Shown here: one piece after another, positions 1-7,430 of the stretch
Numbering within the stretch: the stretch's first letter is position 1
How the letters are laid out: every line of letters begins with the position of its first letter
Assembly: GCA_036678685.1 (NCBI GenBank)
Contig: JAZIHH010000005.1
Location: 124,001-188,000, forward strand
Origin: JAZIHH01 sp036678685
GTDB taxonomy: Bacteria; Bacillota; UBA4882; UBA10575
Reading direction: 5' to 3'
Length of the DNA stretch: 64,000 bases
The notes under the pieces: generated by a model
The model's database searches: none
Seen by the model: only the letters and a program-made list of their open reading frames with translations
What the model was told of the DNA's origin: nothing
Program-made: the position numbers and the translations under genes

Positions 1-263
1 TCCTCCTGCCGGTGACCACGGCCGTCAAGACCCTGGACAGTTACGGCTGGGAAAAGGGGTTGGCCGCCGGGGCGAATGTCATTATGCCGGTGGTCTCACC
101 CGTGGAGTGCCGAAAAAAATATGAGATTTACAAGAACAAGGCCAGTGCCGATTACGCCGCTTTGCCGGCGATCAAAAGCAGAGTGGAGAACGCCGGGTTT
201 GAACTGGATATGTCCCGGGGTGACCACTGTAAACGACAGCAACCGGTGGGAAGGAGCGGGTAG
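1..263 (+). CDS. hydE: HydE, [FeFe]-hydrogenase maturation radical SAM enzyme (C-terminal end only)
   Basis: The reading frame is open at the left edge and stops at TAG 261-263, so only about 87 C-terminal residues are present. The segment GANVIMPVVSPVECRKKY followed by a terminal RGDH matches the C-terminal end of HydE, after the TIM barrel. HydE is a radical SAM enzyme that acts with HydG and HydF to build the diiron subcluster of [FeFe]-hydrogenase. The catalytic CX3CX2C site lies outside the window. The tail after RGDH (about 11 residues) looks like a lineage-specific extension. hydG begins 91 bases downstream and hydF follows, so this is a maturase cluster in the order E-G-F. Identification is strong because of motif and context; the gene is incomplete here. 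Confidence 0.85.
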   Translation, partial: LLPVTTAVKTLDSYGWEKGLAAGANVIMPVVSPVECRKKYEIYKNKASADYAALPAIKSRVENAGFELDMSRGDHCKRQQPVGRSG

Positions 264-354
264 GGCCGGACCGTCCCGGACTAAACGGGCGTGACAGGAG
301 ATAACGCGAAAGGCGGTTGTGATAAGAGAATATTTCATTAAAGGAGGAGAAAAG

Positions 355-1764
355 ATGCGGGACTTTATCAATGAGGAAAGGATCACTACTCTGCTGGAGG
401 AGGCGGTGAACCCCGAACCGGAAAGAGTCCGGGATATCCTGGCCAAATCCCTGAGCAAGGAACGGCTGGAACCGGAAGAGACCGCCATTCTGCTCCAGGT
501 GGAAGACCCGGAGCTCTTGGCCGAAATGTACCGGGCGGCCGGGGAAGTGAAAAACGCCGTCTACGGCAACAGGATCGTCTTTTTTGCCCCCCTCTACGTG
601 GGGAACAAATGCATCAACAACTGTATTTATTGCGGTTTCCGCCGGACAAATACGGCTGTGCAAAGGAAGACTTTGACCCTGGAGGAACTGGAAGCGGAAG
701 TACGCACCCTGATTAACCATGGGCAGAAACGGTTGATCCTGGTCTTCGGGGAACACCCGGCGTACAATGCGGATTTTATCTGCCAATGCATGGAGAAGGT
801 TTACAGTATCAAAGAAGGACGCGGGGAGATCCGCCGGGTCAACATCAACGCCGCCCCCATGGAGGTGGACGAATACAGGAAGTTGCATGAGACCGGGATC
901 GGCACTTTCCAGATCTTCCAGGAGACCTACCACCGGCAGACCTATGCGGCGGTCCACCCGGCCGGAGACAAGAAAAGCGATTTCCAGTGGCGCCTCTACG
1001 GGTTGGACCGGGCGATGGAAGGCGGGATTGACGATGTGGGAATCGGCGCCCTTTTCGGCCTTTACGACTGGAAGTTTGAAGTGATGGGCCTGCTTTTCCA
1101 TGCCATCCACCTGGAGGAGAAATACGGGGTCGGCCCCCACACCATCTCCGTGCCCAGGATTGAACCGGCGATCAATACCCCCTTTGCTTCTGACCACAAG
1201 AAAAACAAGTATTATGTCTCGGACGAAGATTTTAAGAAAGTGGTGGCGGTGATCCGCCTTTCCGTACCTTATACCGGGCTGATCCTCACCGCCAGGGAAC
1301 CGGCGGCCATCCGGAGGGAACTCATCCCCCTGGGGGTAAGCCAGATTGACGCCGGTTCCCGGATCGGGATTGGCGGCTACCAAAAGAGTGACGGCGGGTA
1401 TATCCCGGAGAAGGAACAATTCCAGCTGGGGGATATCCGTTCCCTGGATGAGGTGATCGCGGAGATGTGCGAGATGGGATATATTCCTTCCTTCTGTACA
1501 GCCGACTACCGGTGCGGGCGGACCGGTGAGCAATTCATGGCTTTGGCCCGGCCGGGACTGATCCAGAAGTTCTGTATACCCAACGCCATCCTGACTTTCA
1601 AGGAATACCTGCTGGATTACGCCTCGGAGAGAACCCGGGTTGCCGGCGAAGAGGTAATCAAGAAGACCCTCGAAGAGATGGGTAAGGAAGATCCCCGCCG
1701 CCGGAAGATGATTGAAGAAAAACTCTTGGAGATCGAAGCGGGTAAGCGGGATGTCTATGTCTAG
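355..1764 (+). CDS. hydG: HydG, tyrosine lyase of [FeFe]-hydrogenase maturation
   Basis: HydG cleaves tyrosine by radical SAM chemistry to give CO and cyanide bound to iron for the H-cluster. ATG 355 has an ideal ribosome site (AAGGAGG at 340-347); the open frame extends upstream but without a better site. The product is 469 residues, the normal family length. The radical SAM motif CX3CX2C is at C86, C90 and C93 (CINNCIYC). The C-terminal auxiliary-cluster motif of HydG is CX2CX22C; here the three positions read C381, D384, C407, with another Cys at 387. The middle ligand is therefore Asp in the canonical register, which is unusual. The rest of the C-terminal region (GRTGEQFM, FCIPNAILTFKEYLLDYA) is typical HydG. 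The neighbours hydE and hydF confirm the pathway. Confidence 0.93.
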   Translation: MRDFINEERITTLLEEAVNPEPERVRDILAKSLSKERLEPEETAILLQVEDPELLAEMYRAAGEVKNAVYGNRIVFFAPLYVGNKCINNCIYCGFRRTNTAVQRKTLTLEELEAEVRTLINHGQKRLILVFGEHPAYNADFICQCMEKVYSIKEGRGEIRRVNINAAPMEVDEYRKLHETGIGTFQIFQETYHRQTYAAVHPAGDKKSDFQWRLYGLDRAMEGGIDDVGIGALFGLYDWKFEVMGLLFHAIHLEEKYGVGPHTISVPRIEPAINTPFASDHKKNKYYVSDEDFKKVVAVIRLSVPYTGLILTAREPAAIRRELIPLGVSQIDAGSRIGIGGYQKSDGGYIPEKEQFQLGDIRSLDEVIAEMCEMGYIPSFCTADYRCGRTGEQFMALARPGLIQKFCIPNAILTFKEYLLDYASERTRVAGEEVIKKTLEEMGKEDPRRRKMIEEKLLEIEAGKRDVYV

Positions 1765-1903
1765 AATAGCCGGACGCTTCCCGGAATCCCCGGTAGTTTT
1801 TTCGTATGTCTTTTAGGTAAGTTGTTGCTCTTCCTGAAGGAGTACCGGTCTCCGTGGGCGAAAGAGACGTAAAAACTGAATCTGGCAAAGGTTGGTGCAA
1901 ATC

Positions 1904-3112
1904 ATGGATAAAACCCCAAGTTCCAACCGGCTTACCATTGCGTTCTACGGCAAGAGAAATGCGGGTAAATCCCAGCTCTTAAACGGCATCACCGGGCAGG
2001 AGGTGGCGGTGGTCTCCCCGGTCCCCGGGACCACCACCGACCCGGTGAAAAAAGCCATGGAGTTTCATCCCCTCGGCCCAGTCCTCTTTATTGATACCGC
2101 CGGTCTTGACGACGAGGGTGAACTGGGCCGGCGCCGGGTGGAAAAGACCCGGCAGGTAATGGACAGGACGGATTTTGCCGTCTATGTTATGGACATTAAT
2201 GACCCCGGGGAAGAGGAGTACCGGAAGACAACAGCCCGGTTTAAAGAGCTGAAGATCCCCTACCTGACGGTGATCAACAAAACCGATACGGCAAGCAGCG
2301 AGCAGCTGGCCGCAATGAAAGCCAAGTACCCGGAGGCTCTCTTCCTCTCCGCCGTTAACCCCGGTGATCTTGAGTGGTTTAAAAAGACACTGGTTGAGAA
2401 AATCCGGGACTCCGTAGATGAGGAAGAGCCGCCGCTGGTTGGGGACCTTGTCCCGTACAACGGAAAGGTGGTCCTGGTCGTCCCTATTGATGCGCAAGCC
2501 CCAAAGGGCCGGCTCATCCTCCCGCAGGTACAGGTAATCCGGGACTGCCTCGACCACGGGATAAAAAGTTATGTGGTGCGCGATACCGAACTGGCCTCCG
2601 CCTTGGCGGATTTGGACGGTATCGACCTGGTGATCACCGACTCCCAGGCCTTTAAGGGGGTGGCCCGGATTGTACCGGAATCCATCAAGCTGACCTCCTT
2701 TTCGATTCTCTTTGCCCGGCACAAGGGGGATTTTGCCACACTGCTGGCGGGGATCAAAAGCCTGGAGCAACTCCCCGACCCGGCCCGGATCCTCATCGCC
2801 GAAAACTGCACCCATAACCCCGGCTGTGAAGATATCGGCCGGGTGAAGATCCCGGCCTTGCTCCGGAAGAACCTGCCGCAGCGGCTGGAGATTGAGACTG
2901 TCGGCGGCAAGGAGCTTCCCGCCGATCTTGGCAAATACGACCTGGTGATTCATTGCGGGGGTTGTATGCTGAACCGCCGGGCGATGCAGAACCGGTTGTT
3001 GTTCTTCCGGGAGCATAATATCCCGGTGACCAACTACGGGATGGTCCTGGCCTACTTCAACGGGATCCTGGAACGGGCGACCGAGATTTTCAGAAGCGAA
3101 CGTGTAAATTAA
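1904..3112 (+). CDS. hydF: HydF, GTPase scaffold for H-cluster assembly
   Basis: HydF receives the iron-CO-CN units made by HydG and HydE and delivers the 2Fe precursor to apo-hydrogenase. GTPase motifs are visible: GKRNAGKS (P-loop, near residue 14), GTTTDP (G2), DTAGL (G3), NKTD (G4). The C-terminal iron-sulfur ligands follow the HydF pattern CxH...HCxxC: CTHNPGC near residue 304 and HCGGC near residue 350. The length of 402 residues is normal. ATG 1904 was chosen; an in-frame GTG at 1892 is possible, and neither has a strong Shine-Dalgarno. A 139-base gap separates it from hydG, so it may have its own weak promoter. It is the last gene before the base composition falls sharply towards AT. 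Confidence 0.93.
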   Translation: MDKTPSSNRLTIAFYGKRNAGKSQLLNGITGQEVAVVSPVPGTTTDPVKKAMEFHPLGPVLFIDTAGLDDEGELGRRRVEKTRQVMDRTDFAVYVMDINDPGEEEYRKTTARFKELKIPYLTVINKTDTASSEQLAAMKAKYPEALFLSAVNPGDLEWFKKTLVEKIRDSVDEEEPPLVGDLVPYNGKVVLVVPIDAQAPKGRLILPQVQVIRDCLDHGIKSYVVRDTELASALADLDGIDLVITDSQAFKGVARIVPESIKLTSFSILFARHKGDFATLLAGIKSLEQLPDPARILIAENCTHNPGCEDIGRVKIPALLRKNLPQRLEIETVGGKELPADLGKYDLVIHCGGCMLNRRAMQNRLLFFREHNIPVTNYGMVLAYFNGILERATEIFRSERVN

Positions 3113-3279
3113 TAAGCCGAATGGCAATCATAAGATAAGAATTAGCGGAAACCAGCTAACGACAGGGGAGTTCACCTAAGCTCGAAAATATTGACTAAGC
3201 GAATAAGCGCGGAGATGTCATGTAGAAAAAGCGTTTGGATTCAAAACCCGTTACAGTAGCAGGAAAAACACCATCTATG

Positions 3280-3285
3280 TATAAT
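3280..3285 (+). promoter_or_regulatory. Possible -10 box for the restriction-modification genes
   Basis: TATAAT lies 20 bases before the methyltransferase start inside the 192-base gap after hydF. No convincing -35 box sits 17 bases upstream (TAGCAG), so support is weak. The same gap holds a short inverted repeat TTAGC...GCTAA near 3143-3160 without a T run. Nothing else recognisable was found in 3113-3304. Confidence 0.3.
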
Positions 3286-3304
3286 AAAACAACTAAATTC
3301 ATCC

Positions 3305-4228
3305 ATGGAGTTGAACGCAAAAATGCGTCCTTTTTTAAAATGGGCGGGCGGTAAAAGCCAATTACTAGACATCTTTGATGCGCGATTGCCTAAGCATATT
3401 AAAGAAACCAAAAGGATTGCCCGTTATGTTGAACCGTTTGTGGGCGGAGGAGCGATGTTTTTCTTTTTGAAAGAGAATTATCATGTCGATGAATCCTATT
3501 TATTTGATATAAATGCAGATTTAATCGTGTGTTATAAGGTCTTACAAAATAATCATCTGGAATTAATGTACACATTGGGGAAAATTAGTACAGAGTTTTC
3601 CCAAAAAACAGTAGAAGAAAGAAAAAGATATTATTACCAAGTCAGGGATTTGTATAACAAGCAACAAAAAAGCTTTAACTATGAGGTTTATAGTAAGGCA
3701 TGGGTTGAGAGGGCCGGCTTTATGATTTTCTTGAATAAGACTTGTTACAATGGCCTATTTCGTCTTAATCAAAAAGGGGAGTTTAATGTTCCTTATGGTA
3801 GATATAAAGAACCTAAAATTTATGATCCGGACACATTAAAAAAAGCAAACATAGCTTTACAAAACACGGAGATATTTTGTGCTGATTTTGAGGAATCAGA
3901 AAAATTCGTAATACAAAATAGTTTTGTATATCTTGATCCTCCATACAGACCTTTGAATAGCACTTCTAATTTTACAAACTATTCGAAAGATGGGTTTTCT
4001 GACCTAGATCAGAAAAGGCTTGCCGAGTACTTCAAAAGGTTAGACAGGAAAAAAGCCTATCTTATGCTTAGTAATTCGGATCCCAAAAATGAAGACCCTG
4101 ATGACGATTTCTTTGAAACTATATATCAAGGCTATAAAATTGAAAGAGTTCCCGCCAAAAGATATATAAACTGTAATGCCCAGAAAAGAGGTCCAATAAA
4201 TGAATTGATCATAAGAAACTATAGTTAA
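3305..4228 (+). CDS. D12-class adenine-N6 DNA methyltransferase (Dam/DpnM type)
   Basis: Transfers a methyl group from SAM to adenine in a short DNA site. Residues 10-17 (FLKWAGGK) are the N-terminal motif of the D12/Dam family, 42-53 (VEPFVGGGAMFF) form the SAM-binding motif I, and 211-214 are the catalytic DPPY (motif IV). At 307 residues it is full length. ATG 3305 and ATG 3323 are both possible starts; the motif would be intact from either. The gene is much richer in A and T than hydF or the downstream core genes and is followed after 17 bases by a nuclease-like gene, so the pair looks like a horizontally acquired restriction-modification unit. The recognition site (GATC is common for this family) cannot be read from sequence alone. 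Confidence 0.88.
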   Translation: MELNAKMRPFLKWAGGKSQLLDIFDARLPKHIKETKRIARYVEPFVGGGAMFFFLKENYHVDESYLFDINADLIVCYKVLQNNHLELMYTLGKISTEFSQKTVEERKRYYYQVRDLYNKQQKSFNYEVYSKAWVERAGFMIFLNKTCYNGLFRLNQKGEFNVPYGRYKEPKIYDPDTLKKANIALQNTEIFCADFEESEKFVIQNSFVYLDPPYRPLNSTSNFTNYSKDGFSDLDQKRLAEYFKRLDRKKAYLMLSNSDPKNEDPDDDFFETIYQGYKIERVPAKRYINCNAQKRGPINELIIRNYS

Positions 4229-4245
4229 GAAGTGGGGTATTAGCA

Positions 4246-5400
4246 ATGGCAGGCTATATAATTAACTTAAACAACGAAGATTCCTTACAGACATATATAT
4301 TCAACGGAGTTTATGCAACAATTCTGTCCCCACCAAAAAATTATTGGGGAAAGCACCATGAAGCGACATTTGCTGACTATGTGTCCATGAAGCCTGGAGA
4401 TAATATTTATTTTTTTATCAACCGAAAGATTTATGGCATTGGCGAGTTAGTTACAATAGAAGACGATTGTAAATTTCTTAATTATCCAAAAGCCAATAAG
4501 CCATCAAATTATGACTACAATACAGAAAAACCTAATTTGTTATGGGATGAAAGAGAATATAGTATAAACCAGCGTTGGCTTTGTGTTTTTAAGCCTAGCC
4601 CGTATTTTTTTAAACTCGGAATTGACATGGATGAAGTTTTATCATCAAATCCATCAAAGTTTAGAATGTTAAGAGTTTTTTGGCAGGTATCATTTATAAA
4701 AGTTGATGATGAAGAAAACAAAGCTTTCCAAGATGTGATACTGAAGGCGAATCAGAAAGCCTTAGAAAACCCGGATAAAGAGAAAATATTTCCAAGTAAT
4801 TATCAAAACTTCCATTCCTTACTGCGAAAAAAGATAGCAAAAATGCCTTCAGCTTACACTTTAAAACCAGATGATATTTTAGTATCTTGTGCAAATGGAC
4901 AGAAGCTCAAGCACGAAATAGCCTTGGAAGCAGGTCTTTTATATCAGCTTTTCAATAAAGAACCAAATACAATTAAAGTATTTGGTTCTTGGGATTACCT
5001 TTCACATCAGGTGATCGCTTCTCCGTTTAAGCCTGTAAATTATATGGATAAAATGGATGTTTTTGGTTATGCGTTTATACCAGGTTACCAAACGGTTGCA
5101 AAGTATTTGGTGGTTGAATTGAAAAAAGACAATGCAGCTTCGGAAGACATCGAACAAGTAATGAAATACGTTGATTGGATTAAAGATGAATATGCCTATG
5201 GTGATTATGGAATGATTAACGCCTTTTTGCTTGCATATGATTTTGAAAAAGATGTTGTTCAATACGCTAAAGAAGTAGGGCTAAGGAAATATACTATTGG
5301 CAGGCGACCCTCAAAATCAATTACATGGAGGAATTTAGAGCTTGTTAGATATCGTTTTGATCAAAGAAATTGCATTATCAACTTTGAAAAAGTTACATAA
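4246..5400 (+). CDS. Putative restriction endonuclease: N-terminal PUA/EVE-like domain, C-terminal NucS-like PD-(D/E)XK nuclease
   Basis: This 384-residue protein was not recognised as a named enzyme. The N-terminal half (about 5-150) has the feel of a PUA/EVE/ASCH-type fold, with GDNIYFFINRKIYGIGELV near 51-69 resembling the strand pattern of such readers. The C-terminal third resembles the nuclease core of NucS/EndoMS (DUF91-like): E224 and E228 on a helix, D271 in KMDVFG, E291-L-K293 in VVELKKD, then a helix with Q304 and Y308. These form a plausible PD-(D/E)XK active site. It follows the adenine methyltransferase by 17 bases with matching AT-rich composition, so the inferred role is cleavage of DNA lacking (or carrying) the partner's mark. 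A hairpin with a T run ends the unit. Function is inference from architecture and context. Confidence 0.65.
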   Translation: MAGYIINLNNEDSLQTYIFNGVYATILSPPKNYWGKHHEATFADYVSMKPGDNIYFFINRKIYGIGELVTIEDDCKFLNYPKANKPSNYDYNTEKPNLLWDEREYSINQRWLCVFKPSPYFFKLGIDMDEVLSSNPSKFRMLRVFWQVSFIKVDDEENKAFQDVILKANQKALENPDKEKIFPSNYQNFHSLLRKKIAKMPSAYTLKPDDILVSCANGQKLKHEIALEAGLLYQLFNKEPNTIKVFGSWDYLSHQVIASPFKPVNYMDKMDVFGYAFIPGYQTVAKYLVVELKKDNAASEDIEQVMKYVDWIKDEYAYGDYGMINAFLLAYDFEKDVVQYAKEVGLRKYTIGRRPSKSITWRNLELVRYRFDQRNCIINFEKVT

Positions 5401-5441
5401 TGCTAAGAAGCATTTTTCTAGATTTGCGGTATTCTGATGAT

Positions 5442-5514
5442 AAGCCATCGGGATAACACTCCTTTTGGTTTGTTTTTTGAGCAGCTTACTATTTGGAGTC
5501 CCGATGGCTTTTCC
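5442..5514 (+). terminator. Long inverted repeat / terminator after the restriction-modification pair
   Basis: AAGCCATCGGGA plus CTCC on the left pairs with GGAG plus TCCCGATGGCTT on the right, with a bulge of TAACA and a loop of about 35 bases, followed by TTTTCCTCTTC. It most likely stops transcription of the preceding pair; the large loop is unusual for a simple terminator. Confidence 0.55.
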
Positions 5515-5662
5515 TCTTCAAAATTGCGCACTTAATTATACACTAGCTATTGGGATAACGTGTAATATTTTTCGCACAATTGAAAAGGGAGGCCTCAAGT
5601 GGTAAAGTTAAGTTGAAGTTCAAAAGAGAAGAGGATAAGGCATATAAGTGGAGGGGATTAGC

Positions 5663-6229
5663 ATGTCGAAAAAGGTTATACTTGCATCGGTAGTATTGGT
5701 TTTGATTTGCATAATTGTCTATTTCGTCACCTCCCTGTTTGGGCAAGAGGGGGAAAAGGTGAAGGATATTATCGCTTATGAAAAACAGATCGAAGAATTA
5801 AAAAGCAAACTGTTGGAATGTGAAGAGGAAAACAGAAGCTTGGTTCGGAGAAACCTCTCATCTTCTGCGCGACTGCTCTTTGAACCTTTTGAGTCCCTCG
5901 GCGAAATATATGAGATAAACCCGGAATATAAGATCGAAGATGAATGGTATATTTTTAAAAAGGGTGATTTTGAAATTAAAGTATTAGGTTATAAAGACGC
6001 AGAGAAGGCCACGTTGATGATATTACAACTGGAAACAGAATTTTACCCTATTGATATTCCTCTCGAAAAGAACGATGTTGTGTGGAAATTCTCGAAAGCT
6101 GACTTCTTTAAACACCCTTTTTTTGATAATAAAGATGTTTATTATGTGTTATGGGCGGAAATCCAGAATAATGGGCAAACAGTACGCACGCCTTTACTCC
6201 CATTTCATTTAGAAACAAACCAAAGATAG
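5663..6229 (+). CDS. Hypothetical membrane-anchored protein with coiled coil
   Basis: ATG 5663 follows GGAGGGGA with good spacing; an in-frame GTG at 5648 is less likely. The 188-residue product starts with two lysines and a hydrophobic stretch (about residues 5-24) that would be an uncleaved signal anchor. A charged heptad-rich region with coiled-coil character follows (about 35-65: YEKQIEELKSKLLECEEEN). The C-terminal 120 residues are a soluble, probably extracytoplasmic domain with no family I recognise. It sits in the AT-rich accessory segment, flanked by non-coding gaps of more than 250 bases, so it is probably a single-gene unit. No function is proposed. Confidence 0.6.
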   Translation: MSKKVILASVVLVLICIIVYFVTSLFGQEGEKVKDIIAYEKQIEELKSKLLECEEENRSLVRRNLSSSARLLFEPFESLGEIYEINPEYKIEDEWYIFKKGDFEIKVLGYKDAEKATLMILQLETEFYPIDIPLEKNDVVWKFSKADFFKHPFFDNKDVYYVLWAEIQNNGQTVRTPLLPFHLETNQR

Positions 6230-6328
6230 TATAAGATTTATACCAACGAAAGATCAAAAATGAGAAAATAGATGTTGGAAAAGGTTGGAGGAGCACATCA
6301 AGACAAGGTATTTTTTGAGGTGAAAACA

Positions 6329-6445
6329 ATGAAGAAAAAAGCCATTTTTCGTACAGCAATATTAGTAATCAGCATTATTATGATTTCTCTGCAAACTGGA
6401 GGAACCGAAAAAACCAATTATGCAAAAGATCTTCTGGATGAATAA
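6329..6445 (+). CDS. Small exported-peptide-like ORF (38 residues)
   Basis: ATG 6329 is preceded by GAGGTG at 6317-6322. The peptide has a classic short signal-like start (MKKKAIFRTA followed by a hydrophobic run to about residue 21) and a small polar tail ending KDLLDE. It could be a precursor of a secreted peptide of the Phr kind, or the remnant of a larger lipoprotein or exported protein gene whose body has been lost. It stands alone in the 312-base gap between the coiled-coil protein and the DMP19-family gene. Nothing else is visible in that gap. Confidence 0.35.
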   Translation: MKKKAIFRTAILVISIIMISLQTGGTEKTNYAKDLLDE

Positions 6446-6541
6446 GGCGAGTATAATCATGAATTATGATTCTATGAGGAATACCCTATATTACTCCGGG
6501 CACGTTGCTCAAAATACCAGCCGGCGAAGGGTTGAGAGAAA

Positions 6542-6994
6542 ATGATCATCAGAAAAGTCGATAAAGCTATTTTAGAAAAAGAACCATATCAACTTTGGAA
6601 TGCTTTTGTTGATCTGTTAACAACGGAGGAATATGATAATTTAGATGAGATCCAACGAATAGCTTATTTGGCTTTCTGGTATGATGCTGAAGTTAATAAC
6701 GGGGGCCATCTTCAGTATTTTGAAAACAGGGGAACCAGTCATTTAGCTGATACTATAAATGCCTTAAAGACTTTAGGTGCTGCTGCCCAGGCTGAAATCT
6801 TAAAGGAAGCGGGGAATCTATTTCTAAAGAAGAAAAGGAGACCAATTAAATCAGTTTTTGCTTTTGTCCGTGCGGCAAAAGAGGGTGAGTTTGACGAGGT
6901 TGACGACAAATATTACGAATGCGAGCCTTCCGTCCAGGATTTGCTTGAAGCATATCTGGAAAAGAACAAGGATCATTTTGTTGAAATTGTCTAA
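6542..6994 (+). CDS. DMP19 family protein (DUF4375)
   Basis: The 150-residue product contains the signature of the DMP19/DUF4375 family: an aromatic-Asp-x-Glu-Val-x-Asn-Gly-Gly-x-x-Gln-Tyr-Phe segment (FWYDAEVNNGGHLQYFEN, about residues 46-63), followed by helical repeats and an acidic C-terminal part. The founding member, Neisseria DMP19, is a DNA mimic that sequesters a transcriptional repressor; most family members have no assigned role, and some occur as immunity-type genes. ATG 6542 follows GGGTTGAGAG, a modest ribosome site. The many acidic residues near the end (EGEFDEVDDKYYECE) fit DNA mimicry but do not prove it. It lies in the accessory segment near restriction-modification genes and an insertion sequence. 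Confidence 0.7.
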   Translation: MIIRKVDKAILEKEPYQLWNAFVDLLTTEEYDNLDEIQRIAYLAFWYDAEVNNGGHLQYFENRGTSHLADTINALKTLGAAAQAEILKEAGNLFLKKKRRPIKSVFAFVRAAKEGEFDEVDDKYYECEPSVQDLLEAYLEKNKDHFVEIV

Positions 6995-7050
6995 AAGCCA
7001 GGGCAGAGGGTTTATTCCGGCATGGATATGCACATATAAGCATACGCTTG

Positions 7051-7254
7051 ATGGAAATCGCTGAAATTAAAGATTTTGATATTAGGATCTTGGCTCCTGA
7101 TGTGGTTTTAGCAACGTATAAGGCGATAAAGCACCATGAAACAAGAGAAGAAATGAAATATTCGCTCCGTAGTTCAACCTGGAAATGCTTTAACGGTCAA
7201 TGGAAAATAGTTTTTCATCAAGGGACACCAACCAAAAAGGAGAACGTATTATGA
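7051..7254 (+). pseudogene. C-terminal remnant of a DUF4440/NTF2-like protein
   Basis: The 67 residues beginning at ATG 7051 match only the second half of small NTF2-like (DUF4440/SnoaL-type) proteins: DFDIRILAPDVVLATYKA, then a strand ending RSSTWKCFNGQWKIVFHQGT. Family members are about 110-130 residues, so the N-terminal helices and first strands are missing. No matching upstream coding was found in any frame between 6995 and 7050, and there is no good ribosome site. It is most likely a decayed gene, with the deletion joining it to the end of the DMP19-family gene. Confidence 0.6.
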
Positions 7255-7257
7255 GTG

Positions 7258-7371
7258 ATGACAGTTAGAGCCTCTAGCGAGATTAAGATCGGGGATAAAG
7301 TATATACGATCAATGATCCGGATGGGAATGAATACAGAATTGTAACCCTATTGGTGGAGGCAAATAAGTAG
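7258..7371 (+). CDS. Very short hypothetical ORF
   Basis: Thirty-seven codons from ATG 7258 to TAG 7369, reading MTVRASSEIKIGDKVYTIND and then PDGNEYRIVTLLVEANK. The composition looks protein-like and an AAAAAGGAGA ribosome site (7234-7243) stands before an alternative ATG at 7251 that runs only five codons in another frame. It may be the tail of a lost gene or a frame-shifted small gene. Weakly supported. Confidence 0.25.
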   Translation: MTVRASSEIKIGDKVYTINDPDGNEYRIVTLLVEANK

Positions 7372-7430
7372 CAAGGCATAGAAGAGAATCTTTGGCGGAG
7401 AACAAAGATTTGGGTATTGTGAGGTAAAAA

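Noticed and set aside
172..1533. A 453-codon open frame on the minus strand opposite hydG
   Set aside because: It is an antisense shadow of the GC-rich hydG codons: no ribosome site, no family resemblance, and hydG is certain.
1979..3127. A 382-codon minus-strand frame opposite hydF
   Set aside because: Same reason; composition follows the complement of hydF and no domain is recognised.
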